Positions 30,566 to 43,392 of a stretch of 64,000 nucleotides of DNA are shown here, one piece after another. The first letter of the stretch is position 1. The number at the start of each line of letters is the position of its first letter. The translations under genes and the position numbers were made by a program. Below the pieces are notes generated by a model. It did not search any database. It was not told where the DNA came from and saw only the letters and a program-made list of their open reading frames with translations. The DNA comes from Coix lacryma-jobi var. lacryma-jobi (lineage: Eukaryota; Streptophyta; Magnoliopsida; Poales; Poaceae). The stretch lies in the NCBI GenBank assembly GCA_009763385.1, contig CM019823.1, forward strand, positions 91,647,104 to 91,711,103, written 5' to 3'.

Positions 30566-33500
30566 TGTAGGTGAGACGGTTGGAGGACATTTGGTTGGTG
30601 GATTCTGGGTTGCTCGAGGCACATGACCGGAAACGCCAAGTGGTTCTCCAGCCTTAGCCCGGTCGCCGGAAAGGAGTACATAACCTTCGGCGACAATAGT
30701 AAAGGTAAGGTATTGTCTCGTGGGACGGTGCGGGTTAATGAGCACTTTGTGTTGCGCGATGTTGCTCTTGTTTCTAACCTGCATTTTAACCTTCTTTCTG
30801 TTTCGCAACTTTTTGATGATGACTATGAGATTCGTTTTAAACCGAACCTTAGTCGCATCTTAGATCCTCAGGGCGATCTTGTATGTCTGATTTCGCCCTT
30901 TGGGAAAGTCTTTCGCGCGAATTTCTCGGAGTCGGTTTGGTTCTTCTCGCTGTCTTTTGGCTAGTCCTTCTTCCTCCGATCTTTGGAAGTGGCATAGGAG
31001 GCTCGGTCATTTAAGCTTCGACTTGCTTGCAAGACTTAGCTCACTTGGCCTAATCCGAGGATTGCCCAAGCTTTCGATGGAGAAGGATCTAGTTTGCCAT
31101 TCTTGCAGACATGGGAAGATGGTTGCCGCTCCCCACCATCCAGTGACTAAGGTCATGACCTCGCACCCGGAGAGCTTTACACAGGCATTGTTGGTCCGGC
31201 TCGGGTGAGCTCGGTTGGTGGCAAGTGGTATGGTTTTGTTGTTGTTGACGACTCTTTTCGAGATATTCGTGGGTCTTCTTTTTGACTGAGAAGACTGAGA
31301 CTTTCTCCTTCGCTCGCAATCTGATTTTGCGTCTTCAGAACGAGTTCCCTTTGAACTCGATGCGAGCTATTAGAAGTGATAATGGTTCCGAATTCAAAAA
31401 TTCGGATTTGAGAAGCTTTGTAACCGCCTTGGCTTGGAGCATCAGTTTTCTTCCCCCTACACACCGCCCCAAAATGGTGTTGTAGAGAGGAAGAATCGGA
31501 CCCTTGTTGAGATGGCCAGGACGATGCTTGATGAGCATAGGACTCCTAGGCGCTATTGGGCCGAAGCTATGAACACTGCATGCTATATTTCCAATCGCAT
31601 TTTTCTGAGAGCTTTCTTGAAAAAGACTTCTTATGAGTTGCGTTTTGGCAAACTGCCCAAGGTGAGTTATTTCGAGTTTTTGGTTGCCATTGTTTTATAC
31701 TCAAAAAGGGCAACTTGGACAAATTTGAATCTCGTTCTTCTGACGGTGTGTTTTTGGGTTATGGCACTCACACTCGAGCTTATCGTGTACTTAACCTTGA
31801 CACTAACTGCGTCATGGAGACATCCGATGTCACCTTCGACGAGACCATGGTTTGTCCTTCTTCATCGTTTTGAGCGTGCAGGTGATCATGAGGTTGGTGG
31901 AGCCTCTTTTGATGACGAGGACGAGGGTGCTGAAGGTATGGATGATCCAGCACCCCCTCCACCTGCCGCGCCGCAAGAGCGGCCTCGACGACGACTCATG
32001 GCCCCCGACACCTCTTCTTCCTGGGGGGCCGTGGGATCCGCCACCCCGAGCGGTACCATTTGTACCCGGGGAGGCACCAGCTGCTGTTGAGGGGGAGGCT
32101 ACCTCAGCTCGGGAGGCGCCACGACATATCCAGCGCCAGCACCCGCCTCAGCAGATGATCGGCAACATCGACGAACGGGTCACTCGGTCCAGGTCACAGC
32201 AAATCTCGCACTTCGCTCATTCTGCTTTTGTTGCTAATTTTGAGCCCCGAGATGTTGGACACGCTTTGACGGATCCGGATTGGGTTAATGCCATGCATGA
32301 GGAGTTAGAAAATTTTGAGCGAAATCGGGTTTGGGTTCTAGTTCCACCTCCACCTGACTGTAAGCCTATTGGGACAAAATGGGTTTTCAAAAACAAGCAA
32401 GGAGAGGATGGCCACGTTGTTAGAAACAAGGCCCGGCTTGTAGCGAAAGGCTATAGTCAGAAGGAGGGGATAGATTATGAGGAGACGTTTGCTCCTGTAG
32501 CTCGTTTGGAGGCTATTAGGATACTCTTGGCTTTTGCTGCATCCAAAGGCTTCAAACTTTTTGAAATGGATGTCAAGAGTGCCTTCTTAAACGGCTACAT
32601 AGAGGAGGAGGTTTATGTTGAGCAACCCCCCGGTTTTGAAAATCCCAAGTTTCCAAACCATGTCTTTAAACTTCATAAAGCTTTATATGGTTTGAATCAA
32701 GCCCCTAGAGCCTGGTATGATAGGTTGAAAACCTTTTTGCTTGCTAAGGGTTTTAAAATGGGATGTGTAGATAAAACGCTCTTTCTCCTCCGGCAAGGCA
32801 AAGACACGCTCTTGGTCCAGATTTACGTGGATGATATCATTTTCGGTGGTTCTTCTCATGCCCTGGTTGCCAAGTTTGCAGATACTATGAGCAGGGAGTT
32901 CGAGATGAGCATGATGGGCGAGCTGACATTCTTTCTCGGGTTGCAAATCAAGCAATCCCGAGAAGGGACATTTGTGCACCAGGGCAAGTACACCAAGGAC
33001 TTGCTGAAGCGGTTCGATATGGGTGAGGCCAAGCCTCTTCCAACACCCATGTCAACGACGACTGCCCTGGATGCAGATGTGGATGGAGAAGCAGTGGACC
33101 AGAAGGAGTACCGCAGCATGATCGGGTCGCTCCTCTACCTGACGGCGACACGCCCGGACATCCAGTTCGCGGTGTGTCTGTGTGCGCGCTTTCAGGCGTC
33201 GCCGCGCACCTCTCACCGTCAGGCGGTGAAGCGGATTTTCAGGTACCTTCGTTTCACGCCTGAGTTCGGGATTTGGTATTCTGCTTCTTCCACCCTCTCC
33301 CTTTGCGGTTATTCGGATGCCGATTTTGCTGGTTGTCGTATTGAGCGCAAGTCCACTTCTGGGACTTGCCAGTTTATTGGTTCTTCCCTTGTTTCGTGGT
33401 CTTCTCGCAAGCAGTCTAGCGTCGCTCAGTCCACTACGGAGGCTGAATATGTTGCTGCGGCTAGCTGCTGTTCCCAGTTGCTTTGGATGATGTCCACTTT

Positions 33501-33768
33501 GCGTGATTTTGGTCTGAGCTTTTCTCGCGTGCCTTTGCTTTGTGACAGCACGAGTGCCATTAGCGTTGCTAAGAACCCCGTGCTTCACTCGAAGACCAAA
33601 CACATTGATGTGCGCTTTCATTTTCTGCGAGACCACCAGGAGAAGGGTGATATCGACCTTCGCCATGTCGATACTCATCATCAACTGGCTGATATTTTCA
33701 CCAAGCCTTTAGACGAATCAACCTTTAATCGGTTGAGGGGTGAGCTTGGTGTGTGTTTCCCCTTTTAG
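30565..33768 (+). pseudogene. Pol of Sirevirus B: protease, integrase, RT, RNase H
   Basis: ATG 30565 is followed at once by TAG (30568-30570), where element A has CAG. Protease has IWLVDSG, with a frame change directly after the catalytic DSG (about 30610). Integrase shows KWHRRLGHLSFD..CHSCRHGK (30985-31125), SDNGSEFKN (about 31375) and VVERKNRT (31484), with frame changes between them. From 31852 one uninterrupted frame of 638 codons runs to 33768: GTKWVFKNKQGEDG, ARLEAIRILLAFAASKGFK, the RT active site QIYVDDIIFGG (about 32820-32850), RNase H YSDADFAGC, STTEAEYVAA and HSKTKHIDVRFHF. RT and RNase H look intact; protease and integrase are broken. Confidence 0.9.
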
Positions 33769-35400
33769 ATGGGGGAAACATTTTGGATCTTGTATATTTG
33801 ACTGACTCTTTTGTCTTTTCTTTTCTTTTGCATTTTAGCATACGCATTCACATTCTGAGCTTCATGTTTATAATCACTAGAATGTAACTATGCTCTATTT
33901 AGTATGCTCCGATGCTTATATGGATGCTTGTAGCTTATGCTCTTCCTGATCACTAGTACATGTTATGAGCTGAGCTATTTTGGAATGGTGAATTTACTTA
34001 ATAACTTACAATCTGAAAATGTTCACCATTGAGATATGCAACTAGCATGTGTAGGATATGTTGAGTTCACTCGTGCTTTTCATATATGCTAGGTTGCTAT
34101 GTCTCTAGTTATGAGTCATTCACTTGCTTGGTCTGTTCATATCATGTATAAAATTTGAACCAAGTTTTAGTGAATTGAAAAGATCGAGATGGGATTGCTT
34201 GTCAACACCTCATGGTATCGAGACTGTTTCTCATTGCACTTTGAGTTAAACTTGAGCCGTGTAGTGTATGACCGAAACCGTTGCTTTAAGCTTCCGATTG
34301 CATATGCATAGGCTTCGCACGGTTGAAAAGTTAGGCAAAGACAAGCTTTCAACCTCTCGCAATCACATGCTGAAATTAAACTTGTGTAATTTCACCGCTG
34401 CAACTCCAATATGAAAATGAAATCACAAGTATATGCTTCATTCCTATGCATGATGTTTGAACTTTGCTAGGGGTAGTTCACCTTGTATACATGTTTAGCA
34501 CTTGTCTGGATTCCTATCTATACATGTGTAGTGCTATTCTGATGGTGACTATCTCTTTGGCTAAAAAACTGCTCACTTGCTCATATGCTTCATATTTCGT
34601 ATGTGTGATCAGTTTGAGCCTTCGCTATTTGAGTGCTTAGTTGTGCCATTGGAGCTATACCGATTAGAGCATTTTTGCACTCTTTTGATTATATGCCTGA
34701 AGCTGCTAACTTGCATTTCTGACTTCATATGCATTTTAGAAGGGGGAGTTTTGTTGGCTCAAGGGAAGAGTTTGTGCTTGATAAGTGCATTTTCAACTAA
34801 GGGGGAGAGTTTTTGCAAATCATATGTCTCCTGGCGTTCAATTAAGGGGGAGTTTTTGCTAAGGGGGAGATTTTCAGATCTTTATGCTCTTCTCTTGTTG
34901 GACCTAAGGGGGAGTCCCGGGTTGCTTGCACTTGTCGAGGGGAGTTTGCTAGTTGTGTTGAGCCGTTGCCTCTATCTTGAGGGACTAGCAAACATTTTCC
35001 TCATTTGGCATCGAGTTTGATTTCGATTGGTTCGAAGACTTTTCGATTGTTTTTCAATTGGTTCGGAGTGGTTTTCGTGCTAGTTGTGTTGAGCCTCTGT
35101 GCCTCTATCTTGAGGGACTAGCACTTTGCCATTTTTTAGCTCCGATTTTCAATTGGTTTTCTGCTAGCGGTGTTGAGCCTGTTCTACCTCTTCTTGAGGG
35201 CTAGCTTTGCTTTGCTTGGTCGCGTCGAGTCGTTGCCCATGTCTTTGGGGACCAAGTTCTCGCTTCTTCCACTTGACCTTCTTCGGCTTTGCTATGCTTT
35301 TGGGTCATTTGGTTGAGTTCTCTTCCTCATCTTCCTCCTACCTTCTTCCTTCATTATGATTTGTGTGTGTAGTTGACAATGCACTCATCAAGGGGGAGAT
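33769..35400 (+). other. 3' untranslated region of Sirevirus B with multiple polypurine motifs
   Basis: No gene. AT-rich; AAGGGGGAG-type motifs occur at about 34740, 34799, 34842, 34862, 34905 and 35390, the last adjoining the 3' LTR and therefore the likely functional polypurine tract. Multiple tracts are a known Sirevirus feature. Between them lie three variants of a GTGTTGAGCC..TCTTGAGG..CTAGC phrase. Confidence 0.75.
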
Positions 35401-37580
35401 TGCGGATACATGGGTGTATGCCGAGTCTCTGAGTGATGAGTGATTGTCAACGGGTTTGATGCGCATGTTCTTTGGCTTGTGTTGTGCAGGTGTCGAGCAC
35501 GGAGACAGTGATCGAGGGCAAGGTGAAGGTCAAGATGAGACGTGCCGTGCCGACGGACTGGGTGCGATGAAGGATGGGCGTGCCGTGCGGCGGACGTGCC
35601 ATGCCGATGTATCGAGCAGTGAAGGGCGGACATGAGGCTTGGACTGAGGGACCGGAGTGCCTGAGGATTAGCTGTGGTGGCTGGCAGCCTGGGACAGCGA
35701 CGAGCGGAGACTTGCGGGGCACGGTGTTGCTCGGGTCGAGGACCTGGGGACACATGTCGGTGGACGGGGTGCACGGGCGGTGCATCCCCTCTACAGCTCC
35801 GGTTTGGTGGTTGAGCCAGGGAAAAACCACCGGGTGGACGGTTTCCGAGTTTGGGCCTCAAAACTCGGGTGCTCGGTTTCCAGGTTGAGCCACAAAACCT
35901 GGGCGCGGACGGTTTCTGAGTTTGGCCACAAAACTCGGGTGATGGGCCGGTTTCCGAGTTTGGGCCTCAAAACTCGGGCGCTGCGGGTTTCTGAGTTTGG
36001 GCCACAAAACTCAGGCTGGTGGGCTGGTTTCCCGGTTTGGGCCTCAAAACCGGGGGTTGCTGGAAAAGGCTGGTTTCCCGGTTTGGGCCACAAAACCGGG
36101 GGTGCAGAGCGAGGGCGGCACGTGGCGGCGATCCAGAGGTTGCGTCGAGGCAACGCTTCGGTTCGAGCGGGCGTGGCCGTCGGATCTACCTACCACCGCG
36201 GGTTGGACCAGAATAGCCCTAGGGTTTAGCTGGTTCGCTCTGTAATTAGAATAGAGAGGGGTAGAGTAGGAAATAGACTTAGACTAGAATAGGATAAGTA
36301 GTCAGGGGAGACACCCTCCTCCCCCATCTCAGTTATTTTCAGTTTTAGCCATCTCATTTGCTTCCTGCACTTAGGGTTTCCTGCTCTCCCATCCCCTGCT
36401 GTAGCTGAGATCCGCAGAGAGACTTGAACTCTGTGTACTGTTGATTTTGAGGAAAGGAGGCCGTAACCTCCTTGTCGTAGCGGGTGTTTGCGCTTCGGCT
36501 TGCAATTCGTGGCTGTGATTTCCGTTGTGTTCGTGTTCTTCGCGGAATCCTTTTTCTCCATGATTTTCCCGTCGCTTGATCTCTTTGCTCGGTTCATCTT
36601 TTGCAAATCCGTTTGAACCAAGTTGTTCTAGATCGTGAGGCACTTCTTTCCATCGAAGGAATCATCCTCAAACCCCACGGTCTAGGAGATCGATCGATTT
36701 TTAGTTTCGGGTCAAGTTTTCTTCCTTCCCCGAAATTCTTCGATTCACCGTTTTGGAGATAGGTTCGAGCCATGATCTCTTAAAGATAGCTCACTATACT
36801 CCTTGTGACTCATCTCACCAAGTTTGATCCCTAGAGGAATTGTTTTGGGTGAGATAGAGGCAAATCGGTGGACGAACGGGGCTGCTGCGAGTCGACCGGA
36901 CGCTCAGTCGGGGTGACCGGACGCTCGGTCCGTGAGTCCGGTCGATGAACAGCACGTAGCCGTGTTCTTCACTTTGACCGGACGCTCCGTTCACGTTTTG
37001 ACCGGACGCATCGCTTTCACTGTTCATCGTGCTTGTTCGTTTCTGACCGGACGCACTGCTCTCGACCGGACGCTCCGTACTCGTGAGTCCGGTCGCGAAC
37101 AGTAAGGTTCCAGAGCCGATTTTTGTTGACCGGACGCGTCCGGTCCCTGCTGACCGGACGCTGGCCAGAGTCCGGTCGATCCAGTTCGACGCGTTTTCGT
37201 CCGCAGTTTGTTCGTTCGTCTTTCGATTCGTGATTCGTTTGTGGCGTTGGATTCCTAACTTCGTGCTCTACAGAATTTGGGCTTCCCGCTTTACAAAATA
37301 GCCTGAATCCCCCTCGCGTTGCTCGGGGGAGGTTGAGGTTACCCAAAACCCATCCCGTCACTAGTTGACTTGCGTGAACTTGGGTGAGGAAGTTTTTCGT
37401 GGTGCCTCGCTGTGATCCCTGGGATCATCCACCCTCTTCCAAGGGTCGTGGGCATCACGTTTTTGGTAGTAGCTCTTGGGGATTGATTTTGGGACACTTG
37501 GCCAAAGTTTCGTGAGAAATTTTATTGGCTCCCATTCACCCCCCCTCTGGTCGCCATGCTTTTGCATTCTCGGTCCTTCA
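35401..37580 (+). repeat. Sirevirus B 3' LTR (2180 bp)
   Basis: Same ends as the 5' LTR, nearly identical. It keeps bases in runs of C, G or T that are missing from the 5' LTR at more than ten places. Confidence 0.92.
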
Positions 37581-37585
37581 GTTGA

Positions 37586-38437
37586 TCTGACGGCCACGCG
37601 CCTTCCTCACCCTTAGCTTCGCTTCGACGCAAGCCTCAGGATGCCGCCACGTGCCGCCCAGTCGACCGCCGCACCTACCTCGTGGATAGCCCCGCCTCCG
37701 CGCCAGCCTCTCCATGCCGCCACGCGTCGATCGTCCTTTTTGCGAACCTCCCCCGGTTTTGAGGCCGAAACCGGGAAACCTGAGCCTTCCCCCGGTTTTG
37801 AGGCTGAAACCGGGAAACCTGTCCTCAGACTGAGTTTTGTGGCCCAAACTCAGAAACCGCGTGCCTAGGTTTTGGGGCCCAAACCTGGAAACCGTCCACG
37901 CCGAGTTTTGAGGCCCAAACTCGGAAACCGACCACCCCGAGTTTTGAGGCCCAAACTCGGAAACCGTCGAGGGTAGCTTTTCGAGGCTCAGCTACCGAAC
38001 CCGCGCCGTAGACGGGATGTGGTTCACACACCCCGAGTTCCAGCACCGATGCCGGAGCATGTCTAGCCTCCGCGCCGAGCATAGTGCATTCGCGATCCTT
38101 CTCAGCCTCCCGCCAAGTGTCATGACGCCATCACCTTCCTCCTGACTCGGCCGATGCACCGCACATCCCCATGTGCTCTTGCTTGTCAACGCCACGTGCC
38201 AGCTACCACAGCTGGTCCTCTGGTCTCCTGGTCCGTCGGTCCAAGCTCCACGTCCGCCCTTCACCACTCCCGGTCCGTCGGCACGGTACGTCCCTACTTG
38301 ACCTTCACCACACCTTCGACCACTGCCCAAGCTCCGCACCTGCACATCAACACAGCCAAGAGACATGTTGCCCATTGATCGATCACTCATCACTCAGGAA
38401 GGGAACCACAAGGGCACATATAAACCTTGTGTTCTCA
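37586..38437 (-). repeat. Sirevirus A 3' LTR, second segment
   Basis: Continues the LTR after Sirevirus B and corresponds to 54942-55795. Ends GTGTTCTCA, so the element orientation starts TGAGAACAC. Preceded in that orientation by AAGGGGGAGAT. Confidence 0.9.
37740..37985. repeat. Row of seven hairpins in Sirevirus A U3 (second copy about 55105-55345)
   Basis: Seven inverted repeats with a loop of the TTGAGGCC type on the plus strand. Stems on the plus strand in order: CCGGTTT, CCGGTTT, CTGAGTTT, TAGGTTT, CCGAGTTT, CCGAGTTT, GTAGCT. They are the same kind and similar order (reversed, as the element is on the minus strand) as in Sirevirus B. They are upstream of the TATA box, in U3. Confidence 0.8.
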
Positions 38438-40185
38438 ATCTCCCCCTTGATGAGTGCATCGTCAACTCATAGTAACCGTAACCAAAATAAAAGAAAAGCA
38501 GAATTAGATAGAAGGAGAAAAACTTACTCGAGATGTCCAAAAGCCAGAGAAAAAGCCGAAGAAGAACAACTCGAGATAAGCAAAGCTTGGTCCCCAAAGA
38601 CATGGGCAACGGTTCGACACAACCAAGCAAGAAATCAGAGCAATCAACTCATCAAGGAGCAAAACTTTATCAAAATCAGAGCACAAGACTTGGTTCCCAA
38701 AGACATGGGCAACGGCTCGACGCAACCAAGTCAAAAGCAAGCTAGTCCTCAAGAAGAGGCAGAAAAGGGCTCAACACCACTAGCTGAAAGCTCAAAACCA
38801 AATGAAGATTGCATAAGAAGCAGCTACTGCTAGTCCCTCAAGATAGAGGCACAGAGGCTCAACACAACCAGCAGTAAGCCCAATACCAAATACCAATCAA
38901 GAGCCATCAAAACATGGTGAAGACAGCTAAAAGATCGATATCAAATAAAAGCCAATCGGAGCAGGCAGAAACAACTCCCCCTTACTCAAAGAACTCCCCC
39001 TCAGCAAGAGAAGCATAAATTGCAAATTGTCACCACAGAAAGTCTAAAAACTCATCATTGGAAACATTCTCCCCCTTGGGGGCAATTTGCAATCAAAGGA
39101 GAAGGGAAAAGAGTTCAAGTAAGCACAACGGAGCTAGGTCATGCCTATTGGAGTCAAGCAAATGCATATGAGGTAAAAATGCAAGTTAACAGCTTCAGGT
39201 ATATACTCGAAAGAGTGAAAGAATGCTCTAAAGAGTGCTGATTCGACTACAAAGCAACATGCAAAAGTGCTAGCAAAGGCTCAAACTGATCATCCAATAC
39301 AAGATATGAATGCATAAGCCAAAAGAGCAGTTTTAAGCCGTTTAGAAAGTAGTTTCACCATCAAAATAGCACTAAACATGTATAGACAGGAAGTCAAACA
39401 AGTGCTAAACATATATGCAAAGTGAACTACCCCTAGCACAGTTCAATCATCATGCTATAGAATGAAACATTGACTTGTGTTTTCAGATTTTATCGGAGAA
39501 TTTGCAGCGGTTATTAACACAAGTTTAAATTCAGCATGTGAATGCGAGAGGTTGAAGGCCTGTCATTGCCTAACTTTTCAACCGTGCTAAGCCTATGCAT
39601 ATGCAATCGAAAGCTTAAAGCATCAGTTTCCGTCTTACACTACACGGCTCAAGTTTAACTCAAAGGTGCTAGGAGAAACAGTCTCGATACCGTGATGTGT
39701 TGACAGAGCAATCCCATCTCGATCTTTTCAATTCACTAATACTTGGTTCATTCTAAACAGAATATGAACAATCCAAGCAAGTGAAAGACTCAGAACTAGA
39801 GACATAGAAACCTAGCATATATGAAATAGCTCAAGTGACCTCAACACATCCTACACATGCTAGTTGCCAATCTCAATGGTGATCATGTATCAAATTTTAA
39901 GTTTATTAAGCATATTCAGCATTCTGAGAAATTAGCTTAGCTCACAATTTGTAGCAGTGATCAAAGAGATCCTAAGCCATAAGCATCATCATATATCATC
40001 GAAGCATACACTAATCAGAGCATAAATTCATTCTAAGGAATATAAACACGAAGCTTGAAAATGCAAGATGAATGCAAGATGAAATCAGAATCGGAGCCAA
40101 AACAAAATCAAAAAGACTCAAGACCCAAAAACAAAAAGGATCAGAAAGTCAGTCTATTGTACAACAAGCAAAATGCTTCCCCCAT
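38438..40185 (-). other. 3' untranslated region of Sirevirus A with multiple polypurine motifs
   Basis: No gene. On the minus strand AAGGGGGAG-type motifs lie at about 38439-38447, 38973-38982, 38989-38998 and 39069-39078. Much of 39250-40100 is similar in order and wording to 33850-34560 of element B in reverse. Confidence 0.75.
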
Positions 40186-43100
40186 CTAAAAGGGGAAACA
40201 CACTCCAAGCTCACCTCTCAACCTAGCAAAAGTTGAGAGATCCAAAGGCTTGGTGAAAATATCCGCAACCTGGTTATGGGTGTCTACATGCCTGAGATCA
40301 ATGTCGCCTTTCTCATAGTGATCACAAAGGAAGTGAAAGCGAACATCGATGTGTTTGGTCTTGGAGTGAAGAACAGGGTTCTTTGCTACACTAATGGCAG
40401 AAGTGTTGTCGCAAAGCAAAGGAACTCGACTGAAATCTAGACCAAAATCGCGCAATGTAGCAACCATCCATAAAAGCTACGAAGCACAAGAAGCAGCGAC
40501 AACATACTCGGCTTCAGTAGTAGACTGGGCTACGTTCGACTGTTTGCGAGAAGACCACGAAACCAAAGAAGAACCAAGAAACTGATAAGTCCAAGAAGTA
40601 GACTTGCGCTCGAGCCGACAGCCAACAAAATCCGCATCGGAATAACCACAAAGCAAAAGGGTCAAAGAAGAAGAGTACCAAAGTCTGAACTCAGGAGTAT
40701 ATCGGAGGTACCTCATGATGCGCTTGACTGCTTGCTTGTGGGAAGTTCGAGGGGACGCCTGAAAACGAGCGCACATACACACAGAAAATTGTATATCCGG
40801 CCTCGTTGCCGTCAGGTACAAAAGCGAGCCAATCATACTTCTGTATTCCTTCTGATCAACCGGCTCTCCGTCCTGGTCTGCGTCCATCACCGCAGTCGTC
40901 GGCATGGGCGTCGTAAGAGGCTTGGCCTCGCCCATGTCGAATTTCTTCAGGATATCCTTCGTGTATTTCCCTTGATGCACAAACGTCCCATCTCGGGTTT
41001 GCTTAATTTTCAACCCGAGGAAGAAGGTCAACTCTCCCATCATACTCATCTCGAACTCCCTGCTCATAGTATCTGCAAACTTGGCAACAAGCGCGTGAGA
41101 AGAGCCACCAAAGATGATGTCATCTACGTAAATCTGGACTAACAGGGTATCGTTGCCTTGCTTGAGGAGAAACAAAGTTCTAGCGACCTGTCCTATTTTA
41201 AAACCCTTGGAGAGTAAAAAGGTTTTCAACCGATCATACCACGCTCTTGGGGTTTGTTTCAAACCATACAAAGCTTTTGAAAGTTTATAAACATGGTTTG
41301 GAAACTTGGGATCCTCGAAACCAGGGGGTTGCCTAACATAAACCTCTTCCTCTATATACCCATTTAAGAAGGAACTCTTGGCATCCATCTGGTAAAGCTT
41401 AAAACCCTTCGAAGCAGCAAAGGCTAGAAGGATTCTAATGGCTTCTAAACGGGCTATAGGGGCAAAGGTTTCCTCATAGTCTATTCCCTCTATCTGGCAG
41501 AAACCCTGGGCTACTAGTCTAGCCTTGTTCCTCACTACCATCCCATCCTCACCCTCTTTGTTCTTGAAAACCCATTTGGTACCTATAGGGTGGCATTGTG
41601 GTGGAGGTGGAACTAGGGTCCAAACTTGGTTTTGCTCAAAGTTTTCTAGCTCCTCATGCATGGCATTGACCCAGTTAGGATCAGAAAGTGCATGTCCAAC
41701 ATCTTTGGGCTCAAAAGAAGCAACGAATGCAGAATGAGCAAAGTGAGAGATTTCATATGCTCGCGACCGCGTGACTCGCTGGTCGATGCCGCCGATCATC
41801 TGTCGCGGGGGGTGAACTTGCTGAACGCTTCGGGGCGCTTGCCTCGCCGAAATCACCTCCCCCTCGCCAGATGCTGTCGCTCCCTCAGGTGCAGTGGGTG
41901 CTCGCTGGAGAGGTGGCTCTAGAGGACCCCAAGAAGAAGACATCGTGGGATCGGGTCCTCGAGCTGAAGTAGACGTCGTAGGGTCGACAGGGGCAGCCAG
42001 TGGAGTTGGCTCGAGATCACCCCAATCGGCATTCTCCTGCTTCTCCTCCACAAATATAGTCTCTCCCAGCTCCTGTTCTCCTGCAACATCAAAAGCAGAA
42101 GAAACACAAGGCATAGTCTCGTTGAATGTGACTTAGCAGGTCTCCACTATCCGGTTAGTTTCCAGGTGAAGAACTCGATAAGCATGTGAATAAGAAGCAT
42201 AACCAAGAAACACGCCATCAGCAAAGCGAGATTCAAATTTATCCAAATTTCCTTGCTTCAGAATGAAACACTTGCACCCAAACACCCGAAAATGAGACAC
42301 CTTGGGTACCCGTCCAAAACGCAACTCATAAGAAGTCTTTTTCAGCGCACGAAGAAAGATGCAATTTGAGACATGGCAAGCGGTGTTGATCGCCTCGGCC
42401 CAAAAACGCCTAGGAGTCCTATGCTCATCGAGCATCGTCCTGGCCATCTCAACTAGGGTCCGGTTCTTGCGCTCAACAACACCGTTCTGCTGAGGGGCAT
42501 AAGGAGAAGAAAACTATTGCTCGATTACATTAGAAGAACAGAAAGAAGCAAACTGTGAGTTATCAAACTCAGTACCATTATCACTACGAATAGCTCTAAT
42601 GGTATCAGGGGGAAACTCAGTTTTCAACCTTAAGATCAAATCACGAGTAAAAGGAAAAGCTTCATCCTTACCCTCCATGAAAAACACCCAAGAGTACCTC
42701 AAAAAATCGTCCACGATCACTAGAACGTACCACTTCCCACCCGCTGAGCAAACCCGAGCTGGACCAACTGTGTCCATATGTAAAAGCTCGCCGGGTCGCT
42801 TGGTCATCACCTGATTAACAGGTGGGTGGGAAGCAGCAACCATCTTCCCGTGACGACAAGGATGGCAAACAAGGTCCTTCTGAAACTTAAGCTTGGGCAA
42901 TCCTTGGATTAGGCCAAGTGAGCTAAGTCTTGCAAGCAAGTCAAAACTCAAGTGACCGAGCCTCCTATGCCACTTCCACAAATCAGAAGAAGGACCAACC
43001 ATCAAACATCTAGCAGAGCCGAAAGAGCGAGAAAAATCGGCTCTGAAAACACGGCCAAAAGGGACGATCCGACAAACAAGATCTCCTCGAGGGTCTAAGA

Positions 43101-43392
43101 CATGACTCAAACCCTTCTTAAAGCGCACTTCAAAATCATCCTCAAGAAGTTGCGAGACAGAAAGCAAATTGTAATGCAAGTTAGAAACCAAAGCAACATC
43201 CTTAAGAACAAAGTTCTCATTGAGCCGAATAGCTCCATGAGAAACAACCTTACCTCTACTATTGTCCCCGAAAGTGATGTACTCCTTGTGCATCATGGGG
43301 CTAAGGCTGGAGAACCATTCCTTCTTTCCGGTCATGTGGCGCGAACACCCGGAATCCATGAGCCACATGTTCTCCAACCAAAGTTCCTGCAT
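40186..43392 (-). pseudogene. Pol of Sirevirus A: protease, integrase, RT, RNase H
   Basis: One frame runs on the minus strand from ATG 43392 to the stop at 40186, broken only by three stop codons at 42514-42516, 42133-42135 and 40477-40479. Protease has LMDSGCSRHMTG (about 43356). Integrase has KWHRRLGHLSFD and CHPCRHGK, VDDFLRYSW, IRSDNGTEFDN and GVVERKNRT. RT has GTKWVFKNKEGEDG, MDAKSSFLNGY and the active site IYVDDIIFGG (about 41112-41140). RNase H has YSDADFVGC, STTEAEYV and HSKTKHIDVRFHF, ending LGVCFPF. Without the three stops all catalytic motifs are present, so this copy died by point mutation only. Confidence 0.92.

Larger units (their letters stand above)
25609..37580 (+). mobile_element. 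Sirevirus 'B' (Ty1/Copia), complete, inserted in the LTR of Sirevirus A
   Basis: An 11.97-kb element: LTRs 25609-27778 and 35401-37580, primer-binding site at 27780, gag from 27842, pol to 33768, then an untranslated region with six polypurine motifs. It is a close relative of A at the protein level (both pols end LGVCFPF) but its LTR palindromes are built on GACCGGACGC instead of GGACTGTCC. The LTRs differ by few substitutions but by a dozen or more single-base indels, nearly all losses in the 5' copy. Confidence 0.93.

Noticed and set aside
34577..35020. Hydrophobic open frame of 147 codons downstream of Sirevirus B pol, considered as an env-like gene
   Set aside because: It spans several polypurine motifs, has no signal peptide or conserved motif that I can identify, and the matching region of A is not open. 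Hydrophobic reading is expected of T-rich sequence.
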